Positions 1 through 10,069 of a stretch of DNA of 60,892 nt are shown here, piece by piece; the stretch's first letter is position 1, and the number at the start of each line of letters is the position of its first letter. Under the pieces are notes generated by a model. It worked only from the letters and a program-made list of their open reading frames with translations, made no database searches and had not been told where the DNA came from. The translations under genes and the position numbers were made by a program. The DNA is from Zelonia costaricensis (taxonomy: Eukaryota > Euglenozoa > Kinetoplastea > Trypanosomatida > Trypanosomatidae): NCBI GenBank assembly GCA_030849075.1, contig JASAOO010003434.1, positions 1 to 60,892 of the forward strand, in the 5' to 3' direction.

Positions 1-1135
1 ACGAGGTGGGTGGAGAAGCGGAGAAGCCGAGAAAAGAGGGACTTGAAGAAGAGGAAGTGGGGGATGGCGTGCGTAAGCCAGACTCAAGAGGGCTGTCTGC
101 AGGCCAAGAAGATCCGCGAGGGGAAGGGGAGGGGGGTACGGGATCGTCCCGATGTACACGCGCAAAGGTGCGAGCAGCACTCCCAAGTGTGAGAAAGAAA
201 AAAAGACGAGCGAACGGGCAAGCGAAAGAGGGGCTGCGCGAGGCGGTTCGCACAGGACAGAGGGAAAAGAAAACACAAAGATAGCGGACGACGTACGTTC
301 ACGGTTAGCAGCTGCCGTCACACCAGAGAACCAGAATCAAAAGTGGACACAGGCAACTACAGGGCCTACAAAACGAGAAACAAAAGAGTGTAGGAAAACA
401 AAGGGCGGGACAGGTAACGACAACTCACGCGCTTCCAGACGCCCTCGCACACGCACACACGCAAGCGGACGCACGAGCGGGATGGTGGTGGGAGAGGGAG
501 TGAGGGCGGGGGGAGGGTCGTCTGAGAAGGAGAACCCTACCAGCGGCTGGTGCACCGAGCAGCGAGTGCGGCGGAGACACGGAACGGGTCGTGAAGTGGC
601 GCAGATTGATAACGACAGGTGGCGAAGTAGGGGCGGAGAAAGGGACAAGGGCGAGGAACAGTAAAACTAAAAAATGGAAAGTGGCCGCGTCTCTGGAGAC
701 GGAAGTGTGCGAGACACGCGAAAGGCAGCTTGTCTTTGTTGAAGGAGAAGGGGAAAGTGGTGAGGGCAGGCCCAAGTCCTGCGCTCCTAGCGGTGGTCCT
801 TCAATGTGTGCGCCTGGCTGATACTCAATAAAGCTCGTGAAAGAAACAAAGACGGACGAGGCAAGAAAAGAAGGGGGCAAGTAAAAAAAAAAAGAAAAAG
901 GGCGGCGCCGCGGCTGCGGGGGGGGGGGGTCCAGGAGAGCAGCGTGAGGGCCTCTCCGGTTGGGTTGGGGGGGAGGGGGGAAGGGCGAAATGTAGAGGCC
1001 ACAAAACAATGCGGAGGAGGGAGGCACAGGGGAACAGGGGAACAGGGAAGAGAAAGTGGGGGGCAGATTCTCTCCTTTCTTTCCGAGACGATGAGGGAGG
1101 AAGAGGAACGGCAAGGCTCACAATACGTAAGCCGT

Positions 1136-1172
<37 letters not shown>

Positions 1173-3565
1173 AAAAAAGGATCAAGGATGCGCCTGTGTG
1201 ACGTGCCTCAGCACACGCTCTCACGTGGCGTATGCGAAACCTCTTTCCCTTAGTGCAGCTGTCTTTTTTCTTCTTTTCGGTTCGAACAGCCGCACCTGTT
1301 TCGAGCTGAAGGGAGGGGGCGATGAGTTGACGCGTGCGAGTAAGTGCGTGTATGTGCTTGTCGCGTATAGCGTTCGAGCGAGAGTTCCAACGACCTTCAA
1401 TTCTGTTTTTTTTTCTCTTGGGTTTTCCTTTTTGGCGTTGTTCAGAAACGAACGGGAGAACAACAGCAACGCGGTTCTGCTGCGAGTGCTGGAGAGGCGT
1501 AGTCAGTGAGGAGGGGGCAGCGCGTGATGCCAGCGCGGTGGGTGACGGGGAAAAGGGCAAAGCACGTTGATGTGGTCGAAGGTGCACATGGCACGCGCCG
1601 GGGTGAACAGAAAAGGGCGTGTGTATGTGTATGTGCGTGTTTGTGGGTGTCGATGTGAACCGAGTACGAGATGACAAACGCCGCGATGCCGATGGGTCAG
1701 ACACAGCGGGACACGGAGAGAGAGAGAGAGAGAGCGGAAGACAAAGGGGAGGGGGCAAGGAAAATGATTCGGAGAAGTTGAGCACGGTGCGAGGCGGCCC
1801 TCCGCAACCACTGTCTGCCTTATTTCATTTTGTGTGTGTGTCTTCGCTTCTCGAAAGAGCGAAAAGAAGCGTGGCAGAGGAGGGCGCAGAGCGGCGCAGA
1901 CACGGATCGCCTCCACTCTCCCCCGCCCCCCCCCCTTTGCGTCAACACCGAAGCGGCGCCGCTGCAAAGCCCCGGTGCCGCTTCGGAGGGAAAAGTGCGG
2001 GGGAGGGGGACATCAGCCGTGTGCACCGTAGCACTCCAACTACCTGGCAGCAGCCGAAAGTGTTGAGCTGCTCTTTGCTATCCCGCGTCACCGCACACGT
2101 ATGAGGTCAAAGTAGGTGTTCCCATCAGCGGCTCGAGTCATCTGCCGCGCGCACACACCTCTGATGCCTATTCCTGTTCCAGGCCCTTCATCCTTTTAGT
2201 TTTTCTCTTTTTTTTGTTGGTAGGTCTGATAGAGGGCGATCGCACAGTTTGCGCACAGCATTTTCGCCTTGTAGAGTGTTCTCTAGCGCCGTCCTCTACG
2301 CGAAACAGCAAGTCGAGGCGAGGGAGGAGGACGAGGAGGATGCGTGTGTGCGAGAGGGAGAGAGGCGGAGAGGGCTGGGGTTGAAGAGGACAAAGGAGGG
2401 GCCAGCTGCAGAGGCGTGCGCAACACTGGCCCCTGCGTCTTAACCCCCCAGAAAAAAAACCTCTTCCCCACGATCAAGCACGTACAAAACTGCCTTCTCC
2501 TCTTTCGCGTGTCCTCTGCACGCGCTACCCTCTTTGAGCCATCCATCTTCACATGCAACGTGGCGCTACTGTCCTCCCTTCCTACGCGTGATGCTCGACC
2601 CCGCACGCCCACTCCCAGTGGAAAGAAGGAAACGAAGCAGCGAGCACGTGAGTCGGAGGGTCGGCGCAGTGAGTGACAGCGACAGAGCGGAGGAGGAGAA
2701 AACAGAGAGAGAGAGAGAGAGACTCACTCACACAGACAGCGCGTGCACAGAACGCACGCGCCCACTCCCCTCCTTCCCTTTCGACTTCGTATGTGGTACA
2801 TGCGGGGGGAGGGAGGGGGGGGGCATGCGGAGAAGCTGCGAGAAGCACGAACACCCCATGCACGAGCCCAAAGCAATTCTCGAACAGCAAGAGGTGCGGC
2901 AAGCTGATAAAAGGAAGGAAAGAGAGCGGAGTAACCCGCACACGGACAAACAGGCGTGCGCATCGGGAGACCACCGTCCCTGTCGGTATCTCACTAGGCA
3001 CAGACACACACACACACACACACATACACACGCATCCACACACGAAATTGTCTCAGCACCGCGGAAAGAGGGGAAGGTCCACCTGCGTGCATAGGGAAAA
3101 CAAAAAGAAAAAGGGCAAGACACCAAGCAACCTAGTGGTGGCACAGGGAGGTAGAGAGGTGGGAGAGGTAGAGACGGAGTCGATTAGACCAGGGGCGAGA
3201 GGAGCACCGCGTGAGGGGGAGATGGAGTGATGGGGGGAGGGAGGGAGGGGGGAAGAAAAAGCAGCCGGGGACGGTGGGTGAGGAGTCGTCTCTTCTCCCG
3301 CCTCGGCCCTCTCCCTCCCTCCCTCCCTCTGGCAGCCGCTGTCCCCGCCGTGCACCGCGAGGGGCGAGGGAGAAGATGTGCGCGGTTTCTCAGCAGACGT
3401 ACACGTACGTACGTACACACACACACACACACACAGACACACACCTTCACCTAGCCTAGCCTGCACCTTGATCCTCCCGCCCGCCTACTCCCACCCTGCC
3501 CCTCCTTCATCCCATCTGGCTCTCCCGGTCTGCTCGGTCGCTTCTCGCGCTGCCGCCTGCCCATC
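1..3565. other. Intergenic region downstream of the GDI gene; no supported gene
   Basis: No open frame here looks like a protein. All the long ones are low-complexity translations of purine-rich DNA or CA repeats. The plus strand is strongly purine-rich at the left end, as in the 3' UTRs elsewhere in the window, which fits read-through of minus-strand transcription. The segment should hold the 3' UTR of the GDI gene and the spacer towards a next gene beyond the left edge. It contains (CA)n tracts near 1137-1168, 3003-3025 and 3417-3437, (GA)n tracts near 1716-1734 and 2705-2721, and G runs near 920-930 and 2812-2823. Confidence 0.6.
1137..1168. repeat. (CA)16 microsatellite
   Basis: An uninterrupted CA dinucleotide run followed directly by an A run of about 12. 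It lies in non-coding DNA. Confidence 0.95.
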
Positions 3566-4903
3566 TCACGCGTGCACCTCCTCGCCCGTGCGCTTGATGG
3601 CCTCGAAGCTGTACGGCTTGCCGTAGATGCGCTCAAAGAGGTTGAGAATGTTGTCGGCGGCGCTCTCGAAGTGCGTCGCGGCGTCGTAGCTCTTGCTGAT
3701 GAAGCAGCGGCTGGTGCTGCCGTCCTCGAGCGGCTCGTAGAGGTCGGAGACGGAGATGAAGGTCTCCAGCGTCGGGCCGATGAGCTTCAGCCCCGCCTCG
3801 AGGTCGGCGCGGGGGTTGGCGGGGTTCTCGACCACGGTGCCGATGATCACGATGAACTTGCCCTCGGGGCACACCTTGTCCTCCTCGCAGAGCTGCAGCA
3901 CGTACACGTCGTTCTTGCGCTTCAGCTCCGTCTGCGGGATGATGATCTGGCACGCGTTCGCGGCTACCTTGAGGTTGGGAATGGGGTGGTCCATGATGGC
4001 GATGCAGCGCACCACCTTGCCGCATGGCTTCACGCGGTCCGGGAAGTACGACGGGTCGCCGAGGACGAGCTTCGCGAACGCCTTCTTGCCGCCGCTCTCG
4101 ATTGACTCGAAGACGCCGTTGGCGTCGAAGTTGACCTTGTCCACCGGCGTCTGCAGCATGTAGGTGCCGCCGTACACGGCGGAGAGGCGGGAGAAGGCCT
4201 GCGGGAGCTCGCCGCTGCCGTAGAGCGGGTAGACGTAGGGGGAGCGGTCGTACATGAGGAAGCTGTTCTCGTACAGCTTGATCCGCATCACCGTTTCGTA
4301 CGCAGGCTTGTGCAGGTAGTCGTCGTTGTTCTGCAGCGCCATGGCGTGCCCGACGAAGGTGATGGTGTCGCTGCCGAGCCCGTACTCCTTGAAGAGCTGC
4401 TGCATCGTCATGACGTGCAAGTTGTACCCCTTGTACGTGCGGCTGTCGGCGACGTTGTAGCCTGAGACGTACTGCAAGAAGCCGTGCAGGCGGCGCTTCT
4501 CGAAGAAGCCCATGAGCGACGAGGACAGCGCCTCGCCCTCTGTCGCGGGCACCTTGTGGATCTTCCCGTCCTTCATCACGAAGGAGCAGTCGAGCAGCAT
4601 GAACTCCATGCTGTACCGCTCCACGACCGTGGCCCGGAGGATCTTGACGAGCTCGCCGGCGCACATGAGCACCTTCGGGATGAGGTCGATGCTGTACAGG
4701 TGGCTGCGCCCCATCGACGCCGGCGGGGCGCCCTTGTTGAACTTCTGGTAGAGCTGGTCGAGGTTGAGCGAGGCGCTCTCGCCGCCGTAGTAGGGGTTGC
4801 GGTCCACATGAAGCACCTTGTAGCCGTTCACCGACAGCAGGCCGGACAGCACGCACTCCACGAGGCCGGTGCCACACACAATCGCGTCGTAGGTCTCCTC
4901 CAT
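3566..4903 (-). CDS. GDI: Rab GDP dissociation inhibitor (GDI)
   Basis: The 445-residue product matches the Rab GDI family in length and content. GDI extracts GDP-bound prenylated Rab GTPases from membranes and recycles them through the cytosol, so it acts on all vesicle-traffic steps. The N-terminus carries the FAD-like dinucleotide-fold signature CGTGLVE (residues 10-16) and the sequence-conserved region DRNPYYGGES (34-43). A second conserved stretch, SFVMKDGKIHKVPA, follows. There is no large insert of the kind found in Rab escort proteins, which favours GDI over REP. The start is the ATG at 4903: the frame is open to 4939, but the first upstream start-like codon is GTG. The minus-strand leader has a pyrimidine-rich tract but no AG between the ATG and about 5017, so the 5' UTR is probably about 110 nt. 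Confidence 0.95.
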   Translation of the reverse strand: MEETYDAIVCGTGLVECVLSGLLSVNGYKVLHVDRNPYYGGESASLNLDQLYQKFNKGAPPASMGRSHLYSIDLIPKVLMCAGELVKILRATVVERYSMEFMLLDCSFVMKDGKIHKVPATEGEALSSSLMGFFEKRRLHGFLQYVSGYNVADSRTYKGYNLHVMTMQQLFKEYGLGSDTITFVGHAMALQNNDDYLHKPAYETVMRIKLYENSFLMYDRSPYVYPLYGSGELPQAFSRLSAVYGGTYMLQTPVDKVNFDANGVFESIESGGKKAFAKLVLGDPSYFPDRVKPCGKVVRCIAIMDHPIPNLKVAANACQIIIPQTELKRKNDVYVLQLCEEDKVCPEGKFIVIIGTVVENPANPRADLEAGLKLIGPTLETFISVSDLYEPLEDGSTSRCFISKSYDAATHFESAADNILNLFERIYGKPYSFEAIKRTGEEVHA

Positions 4904-5720
4904 GGTGCCAGCAGAGCGGGGGTGGGGAGGGGAGAGCACAAAAAAAAAGATAGGGAGAGGGGAAGAGTAGAGAGTAGCGTGCGTGTGTGCGTGTGCGTGT
5001 GTGTGTGTACAGTCTTCTTGGTGGAGTGGAGTGGGGGGAGTGGAGTGGAGGAGGAGGTGGCAGTGCCAGGTTCTGCGGGGGTGATGGGGAAGGGGGGTGC
5101 GGGAGTTCGGTGATTAACGGGAAGCGGAGCAGCGATACCGGCTCAGTCATCACGATTGGGTGAAAGGGTGGAGGCCGACGTTGGCAGTGCAACGGCGAGG
5201 GCGGGCAAGCAGTACGGCACGCGGGACGCCAGAGAGTTGAATGGGGAGAGGGAGAGAGAGACGCAGAGAGGGCACGGCAACCGAGTGAGGGAGGAGAGGG
5301 GAGGGGTTGGGGGCGCAGTGCGGGCGATGGCGTTGGGAAGAGGAAAAGGAGGAGGCGGGGCGCAAGCATTCCCAGCACCGCTCTCTCTCTCTCTCGCGCC
5401 CCTTCTCCCATTCTTCTTGTTTCTCCTTCTTCGTGGACTCGTCTTCTTTACGTGAATACGGGCAACAGTTGTGTTGAGACTGTGATCATGAGAAACGACC
5501 GACTTGTCAGGGCGAACGGCGTTTCAGCCCCCCCCCCCCAGAGGCCTGTGTCAGCGCCTGCGCTGCCGGGGTGTTGGCGATGACACGGCCCGCTGGGGCG
5601 AAGGAGAGAGGGCATCGTGGGGACAGGGTGATCGTCGTCACAGAAACTTGAGCCCGCGCTGTTCGAGTCCCCCTCCCCCTCCTCGCCGTACCACTTGTCA
5701 CAGCGTTCTTCACCCCCGCC
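4904..5720. other. Intergenic region between DTW-protein and GDI genes
   Basis: About 0.8 kb with no supported gene. It contains the 5' UTR and splice-acceptor region of the GDI gene on the right of 4903, an imperfect TG repeat near 4980-5008, and the 3' UTR of the DTW gene. A C run lies near 5529-5538. Confidence 0.6.
5017..5054 (-). promoter_or_regulatory. Candidate trans-splice acceptor of the GDI gene
   Basis: In the transcript sense this is a C/T-rich tract followed by the first AG (plus-strand CT at 5017-5018). No other AG lies between it and the ATG at 4903. The predicted 5' UTR is about 113 nt. This is inferred from the sequence pattern only. Confidence 0.45.
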
Positions 5721-7370
5721 TTACTCGTCTCGCGGAGTGCGTTGGGAACTCGATGTACTCGGCACACTGTCCTCCGTCTCCACCGAGGCACCGTTTGCGG
5801 GGCGCTGCCGCGGCGGCCGCGAGAAGTCGGGCACGACGACAGAGCGCGAGGCCGCAGAAGGGGTGCAGGACGGGTTCTTCTCCAGGGCGGTGCGGTGCCC
5901 GCGCCCCATCACGTGCTCCGCCACGCGGTGCCAACCAATGACGCAGTCGCAACAGTAGCAGTAGTTGAGCACCGGCGGCAGGAGCAGCTGGCGGGCCGTG
6001 GCACTGGTCAACATCTGCGTCGCGAGGAGATCCTGTCGGCGGGCCGCATCCTTGCGCCGCGCCTCGTCGCGGCGGTCGCGGAATTCATCGAGCGCCTCGC
6101 CATTTGTGGAGAACTGTGCCTCGGCGTACTTGAGGAGACACCGCGCGTCGACGAAGCGCTTCATCGTGTCCGTCAGCGTCTGCGCCGTCGTCGCGGCCTC
6201 GTCGGCGTACCCCATCGCCCGCACGCACTGCTCCACCGCCATGCTTGTCGCCTCGAGGGTGCTGACGCACGTCTCGCGGGTGCGCTTGCGCAGGGCCTGG
6301 AAAAGCGACTCGTACGTCTCAGCGATCTCGAGCGCGACGCGCGGGACGTCGCGCGTGATGTGGCGGTTTAGCGACAGCGCCTGGCTCCACGTGCTGTCCA
6401 GCAGGACGAGGTGCACCTTGCGCTGCGGCGTCGCCGCGGCGGCGGTGTCGTGCCCCGCGCCTTCGACGACACCTGCACGGGGCAGCAACGGCGGCGGCGT
6501 GTTGCGATCACCGTCGTCGGCAGCAGCAGCGCGGCGGAGCTCCGTCCTCTCGATGAAGTCGTGTATCGTCACGGCCTCCGAAGAGGGGTACAGCGAGGTG
6601 TGGTACACCGCGATGGGCCTCGAGTTCTCTGCTGCGGGGCGGTGCTCCTCTGGTGCGAGCTCGCGCAGATAGCGGTCGTCCTCGCCAACCCCCCACACCC
6701 GGAGCGGGGCCCCGAGAAGATACGCGGCGATGTGGCCGGTGTTGGTGCTGCGCATGAGCTCCTCGCTGTGGAGCAGCATCGTGACCTCGACGTGGCGGTC
6801 GAGCACGTGTGCCGGCAGCGCGTCGCGCAGGGCGTCCAGCTCGGCACACATGCACATGTGCCGTGGGAACCAACACCACAAGCACAGGTCTCGCTGATTG
6901 GCGCGCCAGAGCTCAACCGAGAGGCGGCGGCGCACCGTGACGGCGTGGCGCTCCTCTGGCGTCGTGCTGGCCAGAAACGCCTTCCACTCCACCGACTCCT
7001 CGAAGCTCACAAAAATGGTCGGTGCCGTGCCCGACCGCGCCGTCGCGGCGGACGCCATGACGTGCACCATGTCCGTCGGCGGTTTGCGGCGGCTAATGCG
7101 GATGTTGCGCTGCCGCACGCTTTCCTGATGCCGCGCAACCGCCGCCGACACCGCCGCCACGTGCCGGGTGATGCGTGCCGTCTCGTCGGCGGTGCGCGGC
7201 GGCATCGTGGCGTGCGAGGTGCCGTAGTGCTCCAACCCAACAAAGTCCAGCAGGCGCAGCATCGACTGCTTGTACGGGTTCGACGCCGCCCTGCACGAGG
7301 AGATGAGGGGCTCCGCCGTGTGCTGCCCCGCCGCGGCGAGTATTGAAGAGGAGCTCGTGGTGGCCGCCAT
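5721..7370 (-). CDS. DTW-domain protein (probable tRNA-uridine aminocarboxypropyltransferase) with C-terminal zinc finger
   Basis: 549 residues. The middle carries the DTW-family pattern: clustered cysteines in CLWCWFPRHMCMC (163-175), STNTGHIAAYLL (208-219), LYPSSEAV (260-267), LDSTW (324-328, where the family usually has DGTW or DDTW) and STLEAT near 370. Known DTW proteins transfer the aminocarboxypropyl group of S-adenosylmethionine to uridine in tRNA (acp3U). The extreme C-terminal part adds a C-x2-C-x11-H-x5-H arrangement (C471, C474, H486, H492) resembling a U1/matrin-type zinc finger, which would suit RNA binding. About 90 N-terminal residues and an acidic, alanine-rich insert near 280-315 are extra to the compact bacterial form. 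The start is the ATG at 7370, with a polypyrimidine tract and AG just upstream. The family call is firm; activity and substrate are inferred. Confidence 0.85.
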   Translation of the reverse strand: MAATTSSSSILAAAGQHTAEPLISSCRAASNPYKQSMLRLLDFVGLEHYGTSHATMPPRTADETARITRHVAAVSAAVARHQESVRQRNIRISRRKPPTDMVHVMASAATARSGTAPTIFVSFEESVEWKAFLASTTPEERHAVTVRRRLSVELWRANQRDLCLWCWFPRHMCMCAELDALRDALPAHVLDRHVEVTMLLHSEELMRSTNTGHIAAYLLGAPLRVWGVGEDDRYLRELAPEEHRPAAENSRPIAVYHTSLYPSSEAVTIHDFIERTELRRAAAADDGDRNTPPPLLPRAGVVEGAGHDTAAAATPQRKVHLVLLDSTWSQALSLNRHITRDVPRVALEIAETYESLFQALRKRTRETCVSTLEATSMAVEQCVRAMGYADEAATTAQTLTDTMKRFVDARCLLKYAEAQFSTNGEALDEFRDRRDEARRKDAARRQDLLATQMLTSATARQLLLPPVLNYCYCCDCVIGWHRVAEHVMGRGHRTALEKNPSCTPSAASRSVVVPDFSRPPRQRPANGASVETEDSVPSTSSSQRTPRDE

Positions 7371-7393
7371 GTCGGAGAATAATCAACCAGCTG

Positions 7394-7422
7394 CTTGGCG
7401 GAGGGAGGGAGGGGGAGGAAGG
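7394..7422 (-). promoter_or_regulatory. Candidate trans-splice acceptor of the DTW-protein gene
   Basis: In the transcript sense a C/T-only tract of about 23 nt (plus 7400-7422) is followed within a few bases by AG (plus CT at 7394-7395). The predicted 5' UTR is about 23 nt, supporting the ATG at 7370. Confidence 0.6.
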
Positions 7423-7976
7423 CGGTGGCTGCGAAGTGGCAGGGTACGAGAGCGGGCCGCAGAACCGCGGCTCTGTGTGCCGTCGATTGTACGAATGATG
7501 CCTTGCCCAGACCCTCCACCAGCGGGTCAAGTGCGAGGGGGGGGGGGGTTCAGCTCCGTGCTGGTCCCTGCAGTATTTCTCCTTTTCTTGTGGTTATGTG
7601 TAAAGGTGCCTGGGCTTGGCACATCGAGGCTGCAGTGCGAGGCCGGTGCGTCGCCACAGCCTGATTACTTCCTGTTCGATGCAAGCAAAGATAAAGACGC
7701 AGGCGATGACGATGACGGCAGCGGGAATAGAGAAAACAAGGGAAAGCGGACCTACGACTCAGTCGACAAGCGCCTGGTGCCAAGGCCCTTGCAAGCGCAG
7801 ACACCGCAAGCACTGATGGGCATTGCGCACGCTGCTGTGTCCTTTTCTGCTTCCTTTTTCTCTCCTTTTATGCACGGTATCCCCTCAACGGTGCGGACCC
7901 TACGCCGTCTGTGTTGATGTTTGTGAGATTAAACGTGGTGAGCACTGGATGCTGAGCATTTCTTAGCCCACTTGTC

Positions 7977-8010
7977 TGTGTGTGTGTGAGTGTGTGTGTG
8001 TGTGTGTGTG
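7977..8010. repeat. TG microsatellite with one interruption
   Basis: A dinucleotide TG run interrupted once by GAG, in the spacer upstream of the DTW gene. Confidence 0.9.
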
Positions 8011-8698
8011 ACTGTTCGGGTCAGCCCCGAACACCGCCGTCGCCTGCATCTCATGAGCTGCCCTCTGCGGAACAAGGCAGCCGGGAGGCGGCAGCGTCAT
8101 CAGCGGCTGCCCACCGGGAGCGAGAGCCCCTGCGCTGTGAGAGTGCGGCCCCTGCTCAGCCACGCCCTCCCCGTCCTCAGCCAGCACTCGTGCGTACGAG
8201 CCGCAGAAAGAGCCGAAGGACGTGTAGCACAACGGGCGCACACGGACGAACGCCGTCGGAGGCGCCCCGGCGGCAGTAGGGCAGCTTCGTGACGCAGGCG
8301 GTGGGACGCGGCCCGCAGCCCCTCCACCCTCCTCAGAACCCCCGCCCACCCTCGTCCTCATCTCGGTTGACGGCCAAAAAAAAACAGAAACCCCTCCAAA
8401 AAAAAAAGGTGAGCGCGTGGGTGAGGCCACGGGCGGGAAGACGTCTGGGAAGTCTGTGAAGGTGCGTTGGCGTGGCACCGCAGCGCACGGGCCAGGGGCC
8501 GGCAACGCAGGTTCACCTTTGGCATTTCAGCACGCTGCACCTGCAAGGATCGCGAGAAGGGCAGAGCGCTGACAAACAGAGAGAGAGAGAGACGAAGATG
8601 CAGGCAGAGCCCCGAGCGAGGTCGACGGAGAAATGGGCTTGACACATGTGCTGCACTGTGGGCTGTCGTGTCCGTCGGCTCCGCTCCGCCGTCCGGCG

Positions 8699-10069
8699 CT
8701 AAATGAACTCCTTCACGCCCTTGCCGTGGCACGCGGGACACAGGCGCCCCTTCCTAGTCCTCACGTTCGACACACGACTGGCCAGGGAGGCCTGCCACTC
8801 GTGCCCGCACCCGCTGCACAGCCACCACACTCGCGTTTTGGTGTCCGTCGAGGAGACCTGGTCCACGCGGAGGTCGCCGTTCTTGAGCGGGTGCCACTCC
8901 TGCAGCACTGCCCCTTCCTCGGAGGAGAGGGCGTCGACAGACTGCGTGCGAAGCAGCTGGCACGTTGGGCAGCGCGCAAGCTCACGCACGCGGTCCCGCA
9001 CCCGTGCGGCGAAGCTGTCACGACACACCGGGCACCGCCAGAATACCGTCACCACGCTATCCGCGAGCGTTTCAGCTGGCTTGATGAACGGATCGTTGCG
9101 GTCCGAGTCCCACACCTGCAGCAGCTCTGGCCTCGCGGTGCCCAGCGTCCTGACATTGGCCGCCGCGCACTGCGGGCAGCCGGTCTTCAGGATGCACCGC
9201 ACAAACACAGCACAATGCCAGGTGTGACCACACGCAGCGCAGTGCCACACCGCCACAGCGGCGGAGTCGGCGCGCACCTCCTCTACCGACACGGCATTCG
9301 CGGCTTTGCCTGCCACCGCGTACTCGGCCGCGAGGTCAGGAAAGGATATGCTGAGCAGGTGACTGATCGCCTTGTCCGCCGGGGCGCCCGCCTCTTCTTC
9401 TTCTTCTGCGCGCGGTGCCTCTGCGTGCTCGGCCACAGCGGCATCGCCCTCTGCAGCGTCCTCCCCTTTGCGAAGGCGTTGCCGCCGCCCCCGCTTCGTG
9501 ACAGCACCGCTATCTGCGCCGCCGTCACCGCCGTCGAGGCGCGTCTCTTGGTCGCTGCTCGCGAGCCCGCCAGCGGCGTCTTGCACAGGCGCCGCAGCCC
9601 CTTCGCCGTACTCGTCGAGTCCGCTGTCTGCGGCCACCGTCGCCAGGTCCCGGTCCGCCGCCGCGGCCATGATGCCGTCCACGTCGAGCTCTTCCAACTC
9701 CTCATCCTCTACAGCGTCTACGGCGCTGTCCGCCGTCTCGAGAAGGGGGTTGGTCATGGAAGGAGGGGCGGCGGCCGCCGCCGCAGCCGCTGCAGCCCGC
9801 CCACGCACCTGCCGGGGCCCCCGCTGGGCGACCCGGGCTGTGGCTGCAGCCTTCGCCCGTGCCGACCGGGCGACAGAGGAACCGCCGCGCCGAGCACACA
9901 CGAGAGTCGACTCAGCGGCCACCCGCGGTGCAGAGCCTTGAAGGGGCCAGCGCGTGGAAAATGACGGGCACGTGGTACGGCGCGCTGGGGCCGCGAGGGG
10001 GGTGGGGGCACACACACACACCGCCACGCGCCGCGCGGCGCCGCGTGCGATGGGAGAGCTAGACAGCAT
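8699..10069 (-). CDS. Triple zinc-ribbon protein (DUF4379/PF14311-like), possibly mitochondrial
   Basis: 456 residues from the ATG at 10069; the frame is open further upstream but has no earlier ATG. The C-terminal 185 residues contain three zinc-ribbon modules with cysteine pairs C277/C280-C298/C301, C346/C349-C367/C370 and C418/C421-C444/C447. The last is preceded by EWHPLKNGDL and VWWLCSGCGHEW, typical of the probable zinc-ribbon domain PF14311. The N-terminus (1-90) is rich in Arg, Ala and Ser and poor in acidic residues, like a mitochondrial presequence. A polyalanine tract (92-101) and an acidic linker (115-230) follow. The role is unknown; zinc ribbons of this type are assumed to bind nucleic acid. 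An internal start at 9757 (MTNPLLET) would remove the basic N-terminus and cannot be excluded. Confidence 0.75.
   Translation of the reverse strand: MLSSSPIARGAARRVAVCVCAPTPLAAPARRTTCPSFSTRWPLQGSAPRVAAESTLVCARRGGSSVARSARAKAAATARVAQRGPRQVRGRAAAAAAAAAAPPSMTNPLLETADSAVDAVEDEELEELDVDGIMAAAADRDLATVAADSGLDEYGEGAAAPVQDAAGGLASSDQETRLDGGDGGADSGAVTKRGRRQRLRKGEDAAEGDAAVAEHAEAPRAEEEEEAGAPADKAISHLLSISFPDLAAEYAVAGKAANAVSVEEVRADSAAVAVWHCAACGHTWHCAVFVRCILKTGCPQCAAANVRTLGTARPELLQVWDSDRNDPFIKPAETLADSVVTVFWRCPVCRDSFAARVRDRVRELARCPTCQLLRTQSVDALSSEEGAVLQEWHPLKNGDLRVDQVSSTDTKTRVWWLCSGCGHEWQASLASRVSNVRTRKGRLCPACHGKGVKEFI

Larger units (their letters stand above)
7371..8698. other. Intergenic region between zinc-ribbon and DTW genes
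   Basis: About 1.3 kb without a supported gene. It holds a TG repeat at 7977-8010, a GC-rich patch without purine skew near 8030-8330, and short A and GA runs near 8378-8410 and 8579-8592. It should include the 3' UTR of the zinc-ribbon gene. The patch is compositionally unlike its flanks and could be a degenerate mobile element, but I cannot show that. Confidence 0.5.

Noticed and set aside
1276..1290. GGTTCGA string resembling a tRNA T-loop
   Set aside because: Flanking bases cannot form the five-pair T stem, and no acceptor stem or anticodon arm was found at the right distance.
1009..1509. Frames encoding runs of Val-Cys or Thr-His
   Set aside because: These come from TG/CA microsatellites, recur throughout the spacers, and show no gene-like composition.
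3633..5411. Minus-strand open frame of 592 codons overlapping GDI
   Set aside because: An out-of-frame shadow of GDI rich in Arg and Pro; GDI is intact in the adjacent frame.
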